Origin: Desulfuromusa sp.
GTDB lineage: Bacteria; Desulfobacterota; Desulfuromonadia; Desulfuromonadales; Geopsychrobacteraceae
Length of the DNA stretch: 15,290 nucleotides
Reading direction: 5' to 3'
NCBI GenBank assembly: GCA_021647765.1
Contig: JAKIUD010000074.1
Coordinates: forward strand, 1-15,290
In this document: positions 7,034 to 14,956 of the stretch, in pieces
How the letters are laid out: every line of letters starts with the position of its first letter
Position numbering within the stretch: position 1 is the first letter of the stretch
The notes under the pieces: generated by a model
Told to the model about the DNA's origin: nothing
The model's input: only the letters and a program-made list of their open reading frames with translations
The model's database searches: none
Made by a program: the position numbers and the translations under genes

Positions 7034-7409
7034 TATTCTGTTGTTTGAACCAGACCAGGAGAAAGTGCCCCATTCGGTTTTTCTGCTGAAATTGGCCGAT
7101 ATCCATTGCACCGTGGCCAAAACAGCTGAAGAAATTTTGAACTGGGTCAATGCTTGCCGAATGATGGTGACACATTTTGATTTGATTTTACTGAATTCAC
7201 TCCAAGGAAGTGGCCTTGACACTATTTTGCTGACAGAACTGTGCGAACAAGCAACGGTTCCGGTTGTCTGTGTTCAGCGCCAAGAGGTACCTCCTTCCTT
7301 ATTCCTGATCCACAACGTTATTACCTGCCATCCAGATTACTTGCTGGACTGCTTACAAGAACAATTTAATTCTTTAGCGAACCAACTGACAAAGGAGAAA
7401 GTCCAATGA
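7026..7409 (+). CDS. Receiver-like protein lacking phosphorylation residues
   Basis: A 127-residue protein starting at ATG 7026, which overlaps the stop of the broken receiver gene (ATGCATAA) and suggests coupling. An upstream TTG at 7008 is possible but has no ribosome binding site. The fold pattern looks like a receiver: a hydrophobic beta strand ILLFEPD, then FDLILLNSLQGSG where a phosphoacceptor motif would be, then VPVVCVQRQEV. The acidic pair is reduced to E-x-D, and Asn stands where the phosphorylated Asp is expected, so it is either an unphosphorylated pseudo-receiver or a drifting copy. Its stop overlaps the next start (ATGA). I do not recognise a more specific family. Confidence 0.65.
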   Translation: MHNILLFEPDQEKVPHSVFLLKLADIHCTVAKTAEEILNWVNACRMMVTHFDLILLNSLQGSGLDTILLTELCEQATVPVVCVQRQEVPPSLFLIHNVITCHPDYLLDCLQEQFNSLANQLTKEKVQ

Positions 7410-7630
7410 CCGTCGCTATTGAAATAGTTTTCAAGATCGCTCAGGTCAGTGAGGTTGTTGATATTACAGGAAAGGATGTTGAGTCACCACCAGCAACTGG
7501 CAAGGGAGATGATCTCTATATCCAGGAACTCGGAAAAATAGGAGAGAAAGTCAAAATATTCTTGAACTTTGAAGCGCTGGTTGAAGAAGACGATATGGAC
7601 GAAAACTTAACTGAGATGGAAGTTGCTTAA
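7406..7630 (+). pseudogene. C-terminal fragment of a CheW-type coupling protein
   Basis: The 74-residue frame starts in the ATGA overlap behind GGAG (7394-7397), so it can probably still be translated. Residues about 10-57 match the C-terminal part of CheW: KIAQVSEVVDI, then a GKDVESPP turn, then LGKIGEKVKIFLNF. Normal CheW has about 140-170 residues, so the first beta barrel is missing. The upstream gene shows no CheW N-terminus in any frame I checked by eye. CheW links chemoreceptors to the CheA kinase; a half-domain should not. The product may be an inactive relic, or a short protein competing for the receptor tip. It lies 47 bases before a chemoreceptor gene. Confidence 0.7.
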
Positions 7631-7677
7631 TAAATAGATATTGCTTTGTCTCCCTTACCTGGAAAAGGAAATAAAGA

Positions 7678-10044
7678 ATGTTTAATCGACTGAAGAGACT
7701 GAAAATTGGGACTAAAATCATGCTGTTAGCAGTATCAATTCTTTGTTTGATGGCAGTGATTATGGCTTGGGGAGTCATCGGGTTATCAACGACGGTAAAA
7801 AATGGTCAGGAAATGGCGGCAGGGAACCGTTTGCGTGGTGAATTATTGGCACGGGAAGTTGATCACCTGAACTGGGTCAAAAAGGTTTCCACCTTTCTTG
7901 CCGATGACAAAGTTACTGAACTGGATGTGCAGCTGGATCACACTCAGTGCGCTTTAGGTAAGTGGCTCTATGGGGACGGACGCAAAGAGGCTGAACTGCT
8001 TGTCCCAGAACTGGCTAAAGATTTTAAAGCGATCGAAGAACCGCACAAACGGCTGCATGAATCGGCTCAAAAAATCAAAGAGGTCTTTCGTAATGCCGAT
8101 CCTCATTTACCACAGTTCTTAATTGAAAAACAGCTTGATCACGTGAACTGGGTTAGCGCGATACAGGCCGCTATTATCTCTGGGGATAAGAACTTAAATA
8201 TTCAGTTTGATCCAAGACTGTGTGGATTTGGTAAATTTCTCTATGGTGATATGGTGAAAAAAGCTGCCGCTGGCAACTCTGAATTGGCTCGACTTTTTAA
8301 TGAAATAAAAGTTCCTCATAAAGCACTGCATCAGCAGGGTAAAAAAATTGCCCAACTATTGGCTGCAGGCGATCGATCTGGTGCAGAACAATATTATCAG
8401 GAAAATATTGTTCCAACCCTGCAAAAAACGAGTACGCTCCTGCATCATGCCGAACAAGTTGCAACCGCAGCGTTGGTTGGTCAAAAAAAAGCCAATGAGA
8501 TCTTTGTCGGGGAAACACAGAAAAGCCTGTACGATGTTCAGCAGTTGATGCACAGTCTGAATAAAACAGCTGAAGCCAATGTTATGTCTGATGCGCAAAT
8601 GATTTCGGCTGCCGTACAGACTCGTACTGCAATCACTATTATTGGTGTGGTTGCTTTATTGATCGGGACGATCCTGGCATTTTTTATTTCTCGCAGCATC
8701 ACCCTGCCATTAAAGAAAGCTTTTGCCGTTGTCGCCCAATATGGCAAGGGAGATACCAGCAATCAGAATCTTCCCATGGGGGATAAGGTCAATTGTTCAG
8801 CTATTTTGAATTGTAGTAAAGAAGATTGTCCAGGTAATGGGAAAGAAATCATTTGTTGGGTTGAGGCAGGCACCTTTGGCCCCTCTCCGGTTTGTACCCA
8901 ACTCACCAATGGTACCTATAAAGATTGCCGTGAATGTAAAGTCTTTAACGCCACGGATGAAATTTCAGAACTCGGTTCAGTTATGGTTGGAATGGCTAAA
9001 AGTCTGCAAAGACGGAGCGAACTGGCTGAAGCGATTGCTCGAGGTGACCTCACTCAAGATGTCGTTGTTTCATCGCCAAAAGATCAGTTGGGGAATGCCC
9101 TGAAGACTATGCTTGATGGTTTGCGGGAAATGGTTGGCGAAATCCAGATTGCTGGTGAGCAGATTGCTACTGGTTCCGGACAAGTCGCCGATGCCAGTCA
9201 GGCATTGTCACAAGGAGCCACCGAATCAGCAGCCTCACTGGAAGAGGTCACCGCGTCGATGAATCAGATGGCTGGTCAGGTACGTAGCAGTGCCGAAAAT
9301 GCCAGTACTGCTAATCAGCTTTCCAGTGAAGCGCAAAAAGCTGCTGAAACCGGAGATAAACAGATGGCCGAGATGGTTTCAGCCATGGAAGAAATTAATC
9401 AGGCTGGACAAAATATTTCCAAGATCATTAAAGTTATTGATGAAATTGCGTTCCAGACCAACCTTCTAGCTCTCAATGCTGCCGTCGAAGCCGCACGAGC
9501 AGGGCAACATGGTAAAGGCTTTGCCGTGGTTGCAGAAGAAGTGCGTAATCTGGCGGCAAGAAGTGCCAAAGCCGCTGAAGAAACAGCAGAACTGATCGAA
9601 GTTTCTGTTGCTCTGACTGATCGTGGTGCTCAGATGGCGCAGCAGACTGCTGCAGGGCTCAAGAACATTATGGGTGGGACAACAAAAGTTTCCGATCTGC
9701 TTGAAGAAATTGCCGCAGCGTCCAACGAGCAAGCCCAGGGGATCAGCGAAGTGACCACCGGGTTGAGTCAGATTGATCAAGTTACCCAGCAGAACACTGC
9801 CAGTGCCGAAGAAAGTGCTGCCGCTGCAGAAGAACTCTCCGGACAGGCGATGCAGATGTTGGAAATGATGAAGAAATTTGAATTGAATAATAACCCATCA
9901 GCACTGAACTATTCTACACCAGCAGCGAAACCTCAAGGGGCGGTCACACAAAACAGTTGGGACGACATGGGAACACAGCTAACACAAAAAATTGCCATGA
10001 AACAACAGATCTCTCTGGATGATAGCGGATCAGGAAGATTTTAG
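7678..10044 (+). CDS. Chemoreceptor (MCP) with two periplasmic CZB zinc-binding domains and a Cys-rich insert
   Basis: This 788-residue membrane protein reports a signal to CheA through CheW. TM1 is at about 13-35, the periplasmic part at 36-317 and TM2 at about 318-338. The periplasmic part holds two CZB-like units. Unit 1 has DHLNW (H63), C91 in CALGKWLY, and H123/H127 in PHKRLH. Unit 2 has DHVNW (H155), C182 in CGFGKFLY, and H214/H218 in PHKALH. This is the 3His-1Cys zinc set of the CZB family, present twice. After TM2 a HAMP-like region is interrupted by seven cysteines (C373, C379, C384, C393, C406, C417, C420, with a CW pair), perhaps a metal or redox module. A second HAMP and the MCP signalling domain follow, with the hairpin tip near EIAFQTNLLALNAAVEAARAG (589-609). 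There is no NWETF-type tail; the end is ISLDDSGSGRF. AGGA precedes the ATG. Confidence 0.95.
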   Translation: MFNRLKRLKIGTKIMLLAVSILCLMAVIMAWGVIGLSTTVKNGQEMAAGNRLRGELLAREVDHLNWVKKVSTFLADDKVTELDVQLDHTQCALGKWLYGDGRKEAELLVPELAKDFKAIEEPHKRLHESAQKIKEVFRNADPHLPQFLIEKQLDHVNWVSAIQAAIISGDKNLNIQFDPRLCGFGKFLYGDMVKKAAAGNSELARLFNEIKVPHKALHQQGKKIAQLLAAGDRSGAEQYYQENIVPTLQKTSTLLHHAEQVATAALVGQKKANEIFVGETQKSLYDVQQLMHSLNKTAEANVMSDAQMISAAVQTRTAITIIGVVALLIGTILAFFISRSITLPLKKAFAVVAQYGKGDTSNQNLPMGDKVNCSAILNCSKEDCPGNGKEIICWVEAGTFGPSPVCTQLTNGTYKDCRECKVFNATDEISELGSVMVGMAKSLQRRSELAEAIARGDLTQDVVVSSPKDQLGNALKTMLDGLREMVGEIQIAGEQIATGSGQVADASQALSQGATESAASLEEVTASMNQMAGQVRSSAENASTANQLSSEAQKAAETGDKQMAEMVSAMEEINQAGQNISKIIKVIDEIAFQTNLLALNAAVEAARAGQHGKGFAVVAEEVRNLAARSAKAAEETAELIEVSVALTDRGAQMAQQTAAGLKNIMGGTTKVSDLLEEIAAASNEQAQGISEVTTGLSQIDQVTQQNTASAEESAAAAEELSGQAMQMLEMMKKFELNNNPSALNYSTPAAKPQGAVTQNSWDDMGTQLTQKIAMKQQISLDDSGSGRF

Positions 10045-10054
10045 ATTAGATATG

Positions 10055-10089
10055 GGCTAACTTTCTACTTCTCTCACAAAAAGTTGGCC
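10055..10089 (+). terminator. Hairpin after the first chemoreceptor gene, possible terminator
   Basis: GGCTAACTTT (10055-10064) pairs with AAAGTTGGCC (10080-10089), 10 pairs with one wobble, around a 15-base loop, 10 bases after the stop codon. There is no T-run afterwards, so termination would be inefficient or Rho-assisted. The rest of the gap to 10234 is AT-rich, with a clear GGAGG ribosome site before the next ATG. I found no convincing -24/-12 pair there. Confidence 0.5.
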
Positions 10090-10234
10090 TTCTGATATTA
10101 TAATTGTTTAAGTAATGTTTGCTTTTATTAGGGTATGTATCTTGTTGATGAAAACAGTAGTACATGTTTTGGGTCGAAAATGCGCATTGTTGATTTTGAC
10201 TATCATAGGAATATTTTTCATCTGGAGGTAAGTA

Positions 10235-12523
10235 ATGAAAATCAGGAGTAAATTTATTATTCCAATCGCTGGTCTGGTGATTCTGTCTGTTCTGATTGCC
10301 GTTGTTTCTGTCAATATGACGGTCAGCAAGCTGGTGGAGAAACAGGCGACGGCTTCTCTGGATTATGCGCAGGATGTTCTGGCAAAAGAGGCTAAAGCGC
10401 GTCGACAGTCAATCTACTCCAGTATTGATCTGTTGGGAAAGGCTGCGCTCAGACAGGCAGCTCTCTTTTCTGAGTTACCTGAAATTCAGGATGTTTACTA
10501 TCTGGCTCGCACTGGAAACATGAATGACGAAAACGATATTATCATGCAGCAGGCACGACAGAAATTACGTCTGGTCATGGCTCCCTATGTCGATGGATTG
10601 AAGAAACAGGCGGGGATCAAGGAATTCAAAATCCATTTTCATACTTCTAATGGGAGAAGCCTTGCCCGTACCTGGCGGCAAGGGTTGCAAGCCAAACGGG
10701 ATGGCAAAAAGGTCGATATTTCTGATGATCTGACCTCTTTTCGCCAAACTGTTGTCGATATAAACAGGGGGGATTACAAACCTCTGAGCGGCATTGAAAT
10801 CGGGCGTGGCGGGTTCGCCCTGCGGGGATTGTCGGCAATTTCGGGGGTCGATGGTGAGCATCTCGGATCATGTGAGGTTTTACTTTCTTTTAGTGATGTT
10901 CTCAAAGCGAACTATACGAAAAATTCTGGTTACCAACTTGCCGTTTATATGCTTTCGGAGTTGTTGCCAGTTGCGACAAAACTTCAAGATCCAAAAAAGA
11001 ACCCGGTTCTAGATGGAAAATATGTGTTTACTTCCTCTACAAACCCGAACCTGACTAACCCTTTGATCACTTCAGCGATTCTGGATGCTGGGCGCAATGG
11101 TGAAAATCAACAGATTATCAATGATCAGTTTATTGCAACATTCCCCGTCCCCGATTTTTCCGGGAAAGTTGTCGGGGTGATGGCACTGGTCTACGATATG
11201 TCCAAAGTGAATGCCCTTGCCGCTCATATTGAAGAGACCAGTAGAAAGACTATAAGCGCAGTCAACTGGCGCTTTGGCGTTGGTGGTCTGGTTCTTGTTG
11301 TTATTGTCATTGTGGTGATTTTCTTTATCACTCGTATTTTGACCGAGCCGTTGCAAATGGCGGTTAAATCAGCGAAAAAAATTGCATTAGGTGATCTGAG
11401 TGAATCGGTAAACTACCAGAGTAATGACGAGGTTGGTGAGCTGGCGGCTGCCATCAATCAAATGATCGAGAGCCTTAAAGTCAAAGCAGAGGAGGCAATG
11501 CAAATTGCCAAAGGAAATCTGCAGATTCAGGTGTCAGTTGCATCAGATCGTGACACAATGGGGAAAGCATTTAAGGAAATGGTGATCAATCTGAATGATG
11601 TTCTTGGTGAAGTTAACAGAGCTTCCGATCAGATTGATTCAGGCAGTCAGCAGGTTTCTGATACTGCCCAGAACCTGTCTCAAGGTGCAACAGAATCGGC
11701 TGCATCTCTCGAAGAAATCAGCAGCTCCATGAATGAAATCGGTAGCCGAACCAAGCAGAGTGCAGAAAGTGCAAGTCTGGCCAATCAGTTGGCCAATGGT
11801 GCCCAGAAGGCTGCTCGAACTGGAACGGAACGAATGAGTTCAATGGTTACTGCGATGGATGAAATCAATACAGCGGGACAGAATATCAGTAAGATTATCA
11901 AGGTTATTGATGAAATTGCGTTTCAGACCAATTTGCTGGCTCTCAATGCTGCCGTGGAAGCGGCTCGTGCCGGTCAGCATGGTAAAGGGTTTGCCGTGGT
12001 TGCCGAAGAGGTTCGCAACCTTGCCGCACGCAGTGCCAAGGCTGCTGAAGAGACCGCTCAATTGATCGAAGGGTCGGTGGAAAAAACCAAAAATGGAGCC
12101 GAACTGGCAGGTAAAACATCCGAAGCTTTGGCAGAAATTGTTGGCTCCATTACCAAGGTGACCGATCTGGTGGCCGAAATTGCTGCCGCCAGTAATGAAC
12201 AGGATCAAGGTATTTCGGAAATCAATCAGGGCTTGGGGCAGATTGATCAAGTTGTCCAACAAACTACCGCAACGGCAGAAGAATCAGCGGCTTCAGCAGA
12301 AGAACTGTCGAGCCAGGCAGCACATCTGAAATATCTTCTCAGCCGTTTTACCCTGGCAAATACCCAGAAGAACCAATTCAGCCCTTCGGTGGCGATGCCA
12401 GCTCCGCAATTGCCACCAGCTCAGACTTTACCACCCAAGTCGAATGACGGTTGGGCAAATATGAACGCGACAATTAACAGCTCTCAGATTAAATTGGATG
12501 ATGATGAATTTGGCAAGTTTTGA
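10235..12523 (+). CDS. Chemoreceptor (MCP) with double-Cache periplasmic sensor
   Basis: A 762-residue protein with TM1 at about 7-28, a large periplasmic domain (29-345) and TM2 at about 347-368. The periplasmic part looks like the dCache_3 type: FKIHFHTSNGRSLARTW (131-147), SDDLTSFRQTV (163-173), and GIEIGRGGFALRGLSAI (186-202) are its hallmark blocks. Such domains bind small extracellular ligands, but the ligand cannot be read from sequence. Tandem HAMP segments (about 370-455) lead to the MCP signalling domain. Its tip, residues 547-612, differs from the first receptor's 576-641 at one position in 66, so both should use the same CheA/CheW array. The tail, SQIKLDDDEFGKF, resembles that of the first receptor. 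GGAGG sits upstream of ATG 10235. It probably has its own promoter in the 190-base gap. Confidence 0.95.
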   Translation: MKIRSKFIIPIAGLVILSVLIAVVSVNMTVSKLVEKQATASLDYAQDVLAKEAKARRQSIYSSIDLLGKAALRQAALFSELPEIQDVYYLARTGNMNDENDIIMQQARQKLRLVMAPYVDGLKKQAGIKEFKIHFHTSNGRSLARTWRQGLQAKRDGKKVDISDDLTSFRQTVVDINRGDYKPLSGIEIGRGGFALRGLSAISGVDGEHLGSCEVLLSFSDVLKANYTKNSGYQLAVYMLSELLPVATKLQDPKKNPVLDGKYVFTSSTNPNLTNPLITSAILDAGRNGENQQIINDQFIATFPVPDFSGKVVGVMALVYDMSKVNALAAHIEETSRKTISAVNWRFGVGGLVLVVIVIVVIFFITRILTEPLQMAVKSAKKIALGDLSESVNYQSNDEVGELAAAINQMIESLKVKAEEAMQIAKGNLQIQVSVASDRDTMGKAFKEMVINLNDVLGEVNRASDQIDSGSQQVSDTAQNLSQGATESAASLEEISSSMNEIGSRTKQSAESASLANQLANGAQKAARTGTERMSSMVTAMDEINTAGQNISKIIKVIDEIAFQTNLLALNAAVEAARAGQHGKGFAVVAEEVRNLAARSAKAAEETAQLIEGSVEKTKNGAELAGKTSEALAEIVGSITKVTDLVAEIAAASNEQDQGISEINQGLGQIDQVVQQTTATAEESAASAEELSSQAAHLKYLLSRFTLANTQKNQFSPSVAMPAPQLPPAQTLPPKSNDGWANMNATINSSQIKLDDDEFGKF

Positions 12524-12630
12524 ACGGCAGATAACTTTTCTCTTTGGCCATTGATTCAGCAGTGTCCGGTTAGGAATTACAGCCCTTGAATCAGGCGTAG
12601 AAATCTTCCTCAATCAAAATGGTACTTGGA

Positions 12631-12786
12631 GCCTGTCCGAGAATACAAGAGCCTACTGCGAAACCGTCTAATCGGTTCATATTTCCGAGCGTTTTCGACA
12701 AATAGCGGTGCTATTTGCTCTCAAACTTACGAAAATCTGTCCTCGACCAGCCGATTTCTCGCTACACCACGTATTCTCGGACGGGC
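12631..12786. repeat. 156-bp structured element with 16-bp terminal inverted repeats
   Basis: GCCTGTCCGAGAATAC (12631-12646) is mirrored by GTATTCTCGGACGGGC (12771-12786), with one mismatch. Inside are further dyads: AACCG/CGGTT (12662-12677), GTTTTCG/CGAAAAT (12691-12697 with 12730-12736) and a perfect 8-bp hairpin CAAATAGC-GGT-GCTATTTG (12699-12717). The whole folds as a long branched hairpin. It may be a non-autonomous mobile element (MITE-like) or a dispersed intergenic repeat. No coding sequence is apparent. The flanking 12524-12630 holds nothing I can identify. Confidence 0.65.
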
Positions 12787-12817
12787 ACTTGGTCATCTTG
12801 GTAGCTGGCAGCAAAAA

Positions 12818-12929
12818 CGGGACTGTCCCCGCATGGGGACTGTCCCGGGCTTTTGTGGTGCGAATCACCGCAGTTCTTCGTGGCTCGTAAACTTCGGGAC
12901 AGCCCCCGATGGGGCTGGGGACAGTCCCG
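12818..12929. repeat. REP-like palindromic element built on GGGACTGTCCC
   Basis: CGGGACTGTCCCC (12818-12830) recurs as an exact inverted copy, GGGGACAGTCCCG (12917-12929). A second direct copy of GGGACTGTCCC sits at 12836-12846 and makes a near-perfect local hairpin with the first around GCAT. The right end adds AGCCCC-CGAT-GGGGCT (12901-12916), and the centre has GGTG/CACC (12857-12869). Two facing palindromes around a short spacer are the usual layout of REP/BIME elements spread by RAYT transposases. That comparison is family knowledge, and no RAYT gene is present in the window. Confidence 0.65.
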
Positions 12930-13007
12930 AGATTACTACAACCTTCTGCTCGCAGGATGTGAGGCGCTAATTAGATTTCATAATAATTGGAATGGGAGAT
13001 TACCTTA

Positions 13008-13174
13008 GTGGTCAAAATTATCAAAGATATCGCAGATAATTTATATTATATATTCGTATCAATCAGGTGGGCGATCTTTACTTGCTTGGCAGTGAAAATT
13101 ATATAGAGATCTGCCAGGTTGAGCATATGGTGACACAAACCAACCGATTGGATTTAATCGAGCGGTTTATCTAG
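13008..13174 (+). pseudogene. Possible frameshifted small gene
   Basis: GTG 13008 follows a GGGAG (12994-12998) at good spacing and opens a frame reading VVKIIKDIADNLYYIF, which stops at 13104-13106. From 13052 a different frame reads RINQVGDLYLLGSENYIEI and on through HMVTQTNRLDLIERFI, to TAG 13172-13174. The second stretch has protein-like composition, so a roughly 55-residue gene with one frameshift near 13045-13055 is plausible. I do not recognise the family. It could also be chance or two unrelated short frames. Confidence 0.3.
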
Positions 13175-13240
13175 TCGCGAAGGGTAATAATAAAGTAATA
13201 TGATTGAGGTCTAGAGCTACAGCTACAGCTTCATTCTTCT

Positions 13241-14929
13241 ATGTCAGGGTTCGGTATGAGTGATACTGAAGAACCACTAAAGTCGCAAAATAATATTGAT
13301 CCGAACCTCCTCTTTGTTGAAGAGAATTCTCGCTATAAATTGATTTTCAGGTTGGACAATGAGCAAATGGAGTGCCTGGCTGAAATTGAGGTTTTCCCTG
13401 AAGAATCTCCGCCTGAAAATGATATCTCCCAATCACCTGCAGACGGAACTGAATCTGCAACTGTCGACTCAAATGAAGAAGTAGATGGAAAGCAAACTGG
13501 TGAATTTGCTGCTATTATCACAAATCCAGACCCCATTATTACCCCTCCCGACCTATTCTGGTTCCTCCAGCAAAATAACATCATTCAGACAATCGACTAT
13601 TCTGCGGTCTACAACTTTTGTGCTGCAATTGAAATGGGACTAAAACTTGAACCCACGGTGTTGGCTAGGGGTACCGAACCGGTCAGCGGTACCGATGGCT
13701 GGTTTGAGTTAGCCGTCAAGGTCTCTGGAGAAGAGACCTCGTTTGAAGAGGATGAAGAGGGGAATATCGATCTGAGGAACTTGAATGCCTATAGTGAAAT
13801 TGAGCCTGATCAGAAGCTAGGTACAATCCATCCACCCCGGGATGGAACTCCCGGTACCACTGTCCAGGGATTACCTGTTCCAGCTGAACGGGGTCAACCA
13901 TTCGAATTGATTGCGGGAGAGGGCGTGATCCTGAAATTTGAAGATCGGGTTGCCTTTGCGGAAAAATCTGGTCGTACCCTGTTTGAGAAACAAATTATCT
14001 CAGTTGTTGATCAACTGGTGGTTCCCGGTGACGTTGACTTAAATATCGGTAATATTGATTTTCACGGTTTTGTCGAAGTTAAAGGGGATGTGCCGGACGA
14101 TTTTGATATCAAAGCAACCAAAGGAATTAAGGTCTCAGGTCATATCGGTGCCTGTAATATTGAATCGGCTGGATCGATTGAAATAACCAGTATGGCGGGT
14201 AAAGAGACTGGTCAGATCACTTGTCACGGTGACTTGCATGCGAATTTTCTCAATCAAGTAGCCGTTGTTTGTTACGGCGATGTTTATGTGACCAATGAAA
14301 TCCGCAATTCGGTGGTCAAATCAACGGGCAAAGTGATTGTTGAGCGCGGTTCAATTATTGGTGGCAGCTGCACCACAATGGATGGGATTGAGGCGAAAGA
14401 TCTCGGTACCGGTTCTGGTCAGAAAACCAGAGTTGTTGCCGGGGTCTATTTCCCCGATGCAGATCGTTTCGATTATCTGCGGGAACAGTTAAAGAATATC
14501 AACCAACAGATCGAATCAATCAATGCAGCATTGGAGCCGTTGAAACAGCATCTGAAAAAAGATGATGATATTGCCGCCACCGCTGAGGTTCGTTTGTCAA
14601 TTCTCAATGAACAGTTAGGTAAACTCCACGAAGAAAAAAACAACTTCAGCGCTGAAATCAAGGCTTCTAAACCCCAGGAATTTAACAGCCAAAACCCTAA
14701 AATAAACATTTTGAAATCATTAAAGGAGGGGGTTTTTATTGTTTTGGGGAACTCAGCAGAAGAAATTAAAATTGAACGTTCCGGGCCAATGTCAATTATC
14801 GAAAATACCCGCGATGGAGGATTGCGATATCTGGGGCTGTCTCCTATCCAGGTTGCTGCAGCGCAGATTGAAGAAGAAATATTTGCTGAAGAAAGAAAAC
14901 AACTGGATACAGAAGAAGATCAGGGTTAA
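13241..14929 (+). CDS. FapA/DUF342-family beta-solenoid protein
   Basis: A 562-residue acidic protein with no signal peptide or membrane segment. Residues about 118-250 carry the FapA N-domain signatures: GWFELAV, then GTIHPPRDGTPGTTVQGLPVP (194-214, compare the family's P..G..G.TV.G). Residues about 252-400 form a right-handed parallel beta-helix-like run of short repeats (VPGDVDLNIGNIDFHGFVEV, KGIKVSGHIGACNIES, and so on). Residues about 408-475 are a predicted coiled coil. An acidic linker (about 52-85) follows a short N-terminal domain. FapA proteins are linked to flagella or polar localisation in some bacteria (Vibrio FapA), and here the neighbours are chemoreceptors. ATG 13241 lacks a ribosome site; ATG 13256, five codons later, has AGGG about 6 bases upstream and may be the true start. 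A short AGCTAC tandem repeat (13215-13230) precedes it. Confidence 0.85.
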   Translation: MSGFGMSDTEEPLKSQNNIDPNLLFVEENSRYKLIFRLDNEQMECLAEIEVFPEESPPENDISQSPADGTESATVDSNEEVDGKQTGEFAAIITNPDPIITPPDLFWFLQQNNIIQTIDYSAVYNFCAAIEMGLKLEPTVLARGTEPVSGTDGWFELAVKVSGEETSFEEDEEGNIDLRNLNAYSEIEPDQKLGTIHPPRDGTPGTTVQGLPVPAERGQPFELIAGEGVILKFEDRVAFAEKSGRTLFEKQIISVVDQLVVPGDVDLNIGNIDFHGFVEVKGDVPDDFDIKATKGIKVSGHIGACNIESAGSIEITSMAGKETGQITCHGDLHANFLNQVAVVCYGDVYVTNEIRNSVVKSTGKVIVERGSIIGGSCTTMDGIEAKDLGTGSGQKTRVVAGVYFPDADRFDYLREQLKNINQQIESINAALEPLKQHLKKDDDIAATAEVRLSILNEQLGKLHEEKNNFSAEIKASKPQEFNSQNPKINILKSLKEGVFIVLGNSAEEIKIERSGPMSIIENTRDGGLRYLGLSPIQVAAAQIEEEIFAEERKQLDTEEDQG

Positions 14930-14956
14930 TAGCTTTTGTATCATGTTCTGAATGAC

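Noticed and set aside
10160..10200. Sigma-54 promoter before the second chemoreceptor
   Set aside because: The GG..GC spacing can be forced near GGGTCGAAAATGCGC, but both boxes are poor and the TTGC element is missing.
10090..10234. Cyclic-di-GMP riboswitch before the second chemoreceptor gene
   Set aside because: The conserved GEMM core and its paired stems are not present.
11840..12262. 140-residue minus-strand open frame inside the second chemoreceptor, and a similar one at 9466-9780
   Set aside because: Both are antisense shadows of the conserved MCP signalling domain. Their resemblance to each other follows from the identical sense protein.
12626..12970. 114-residue plus-strand frame through the repeat region
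   Set aside because: It runs through the terminal repeats and the GGGACTGTCCC palindromes, has low-complexity composition and no ribosome site, and shows no recognisable domain.
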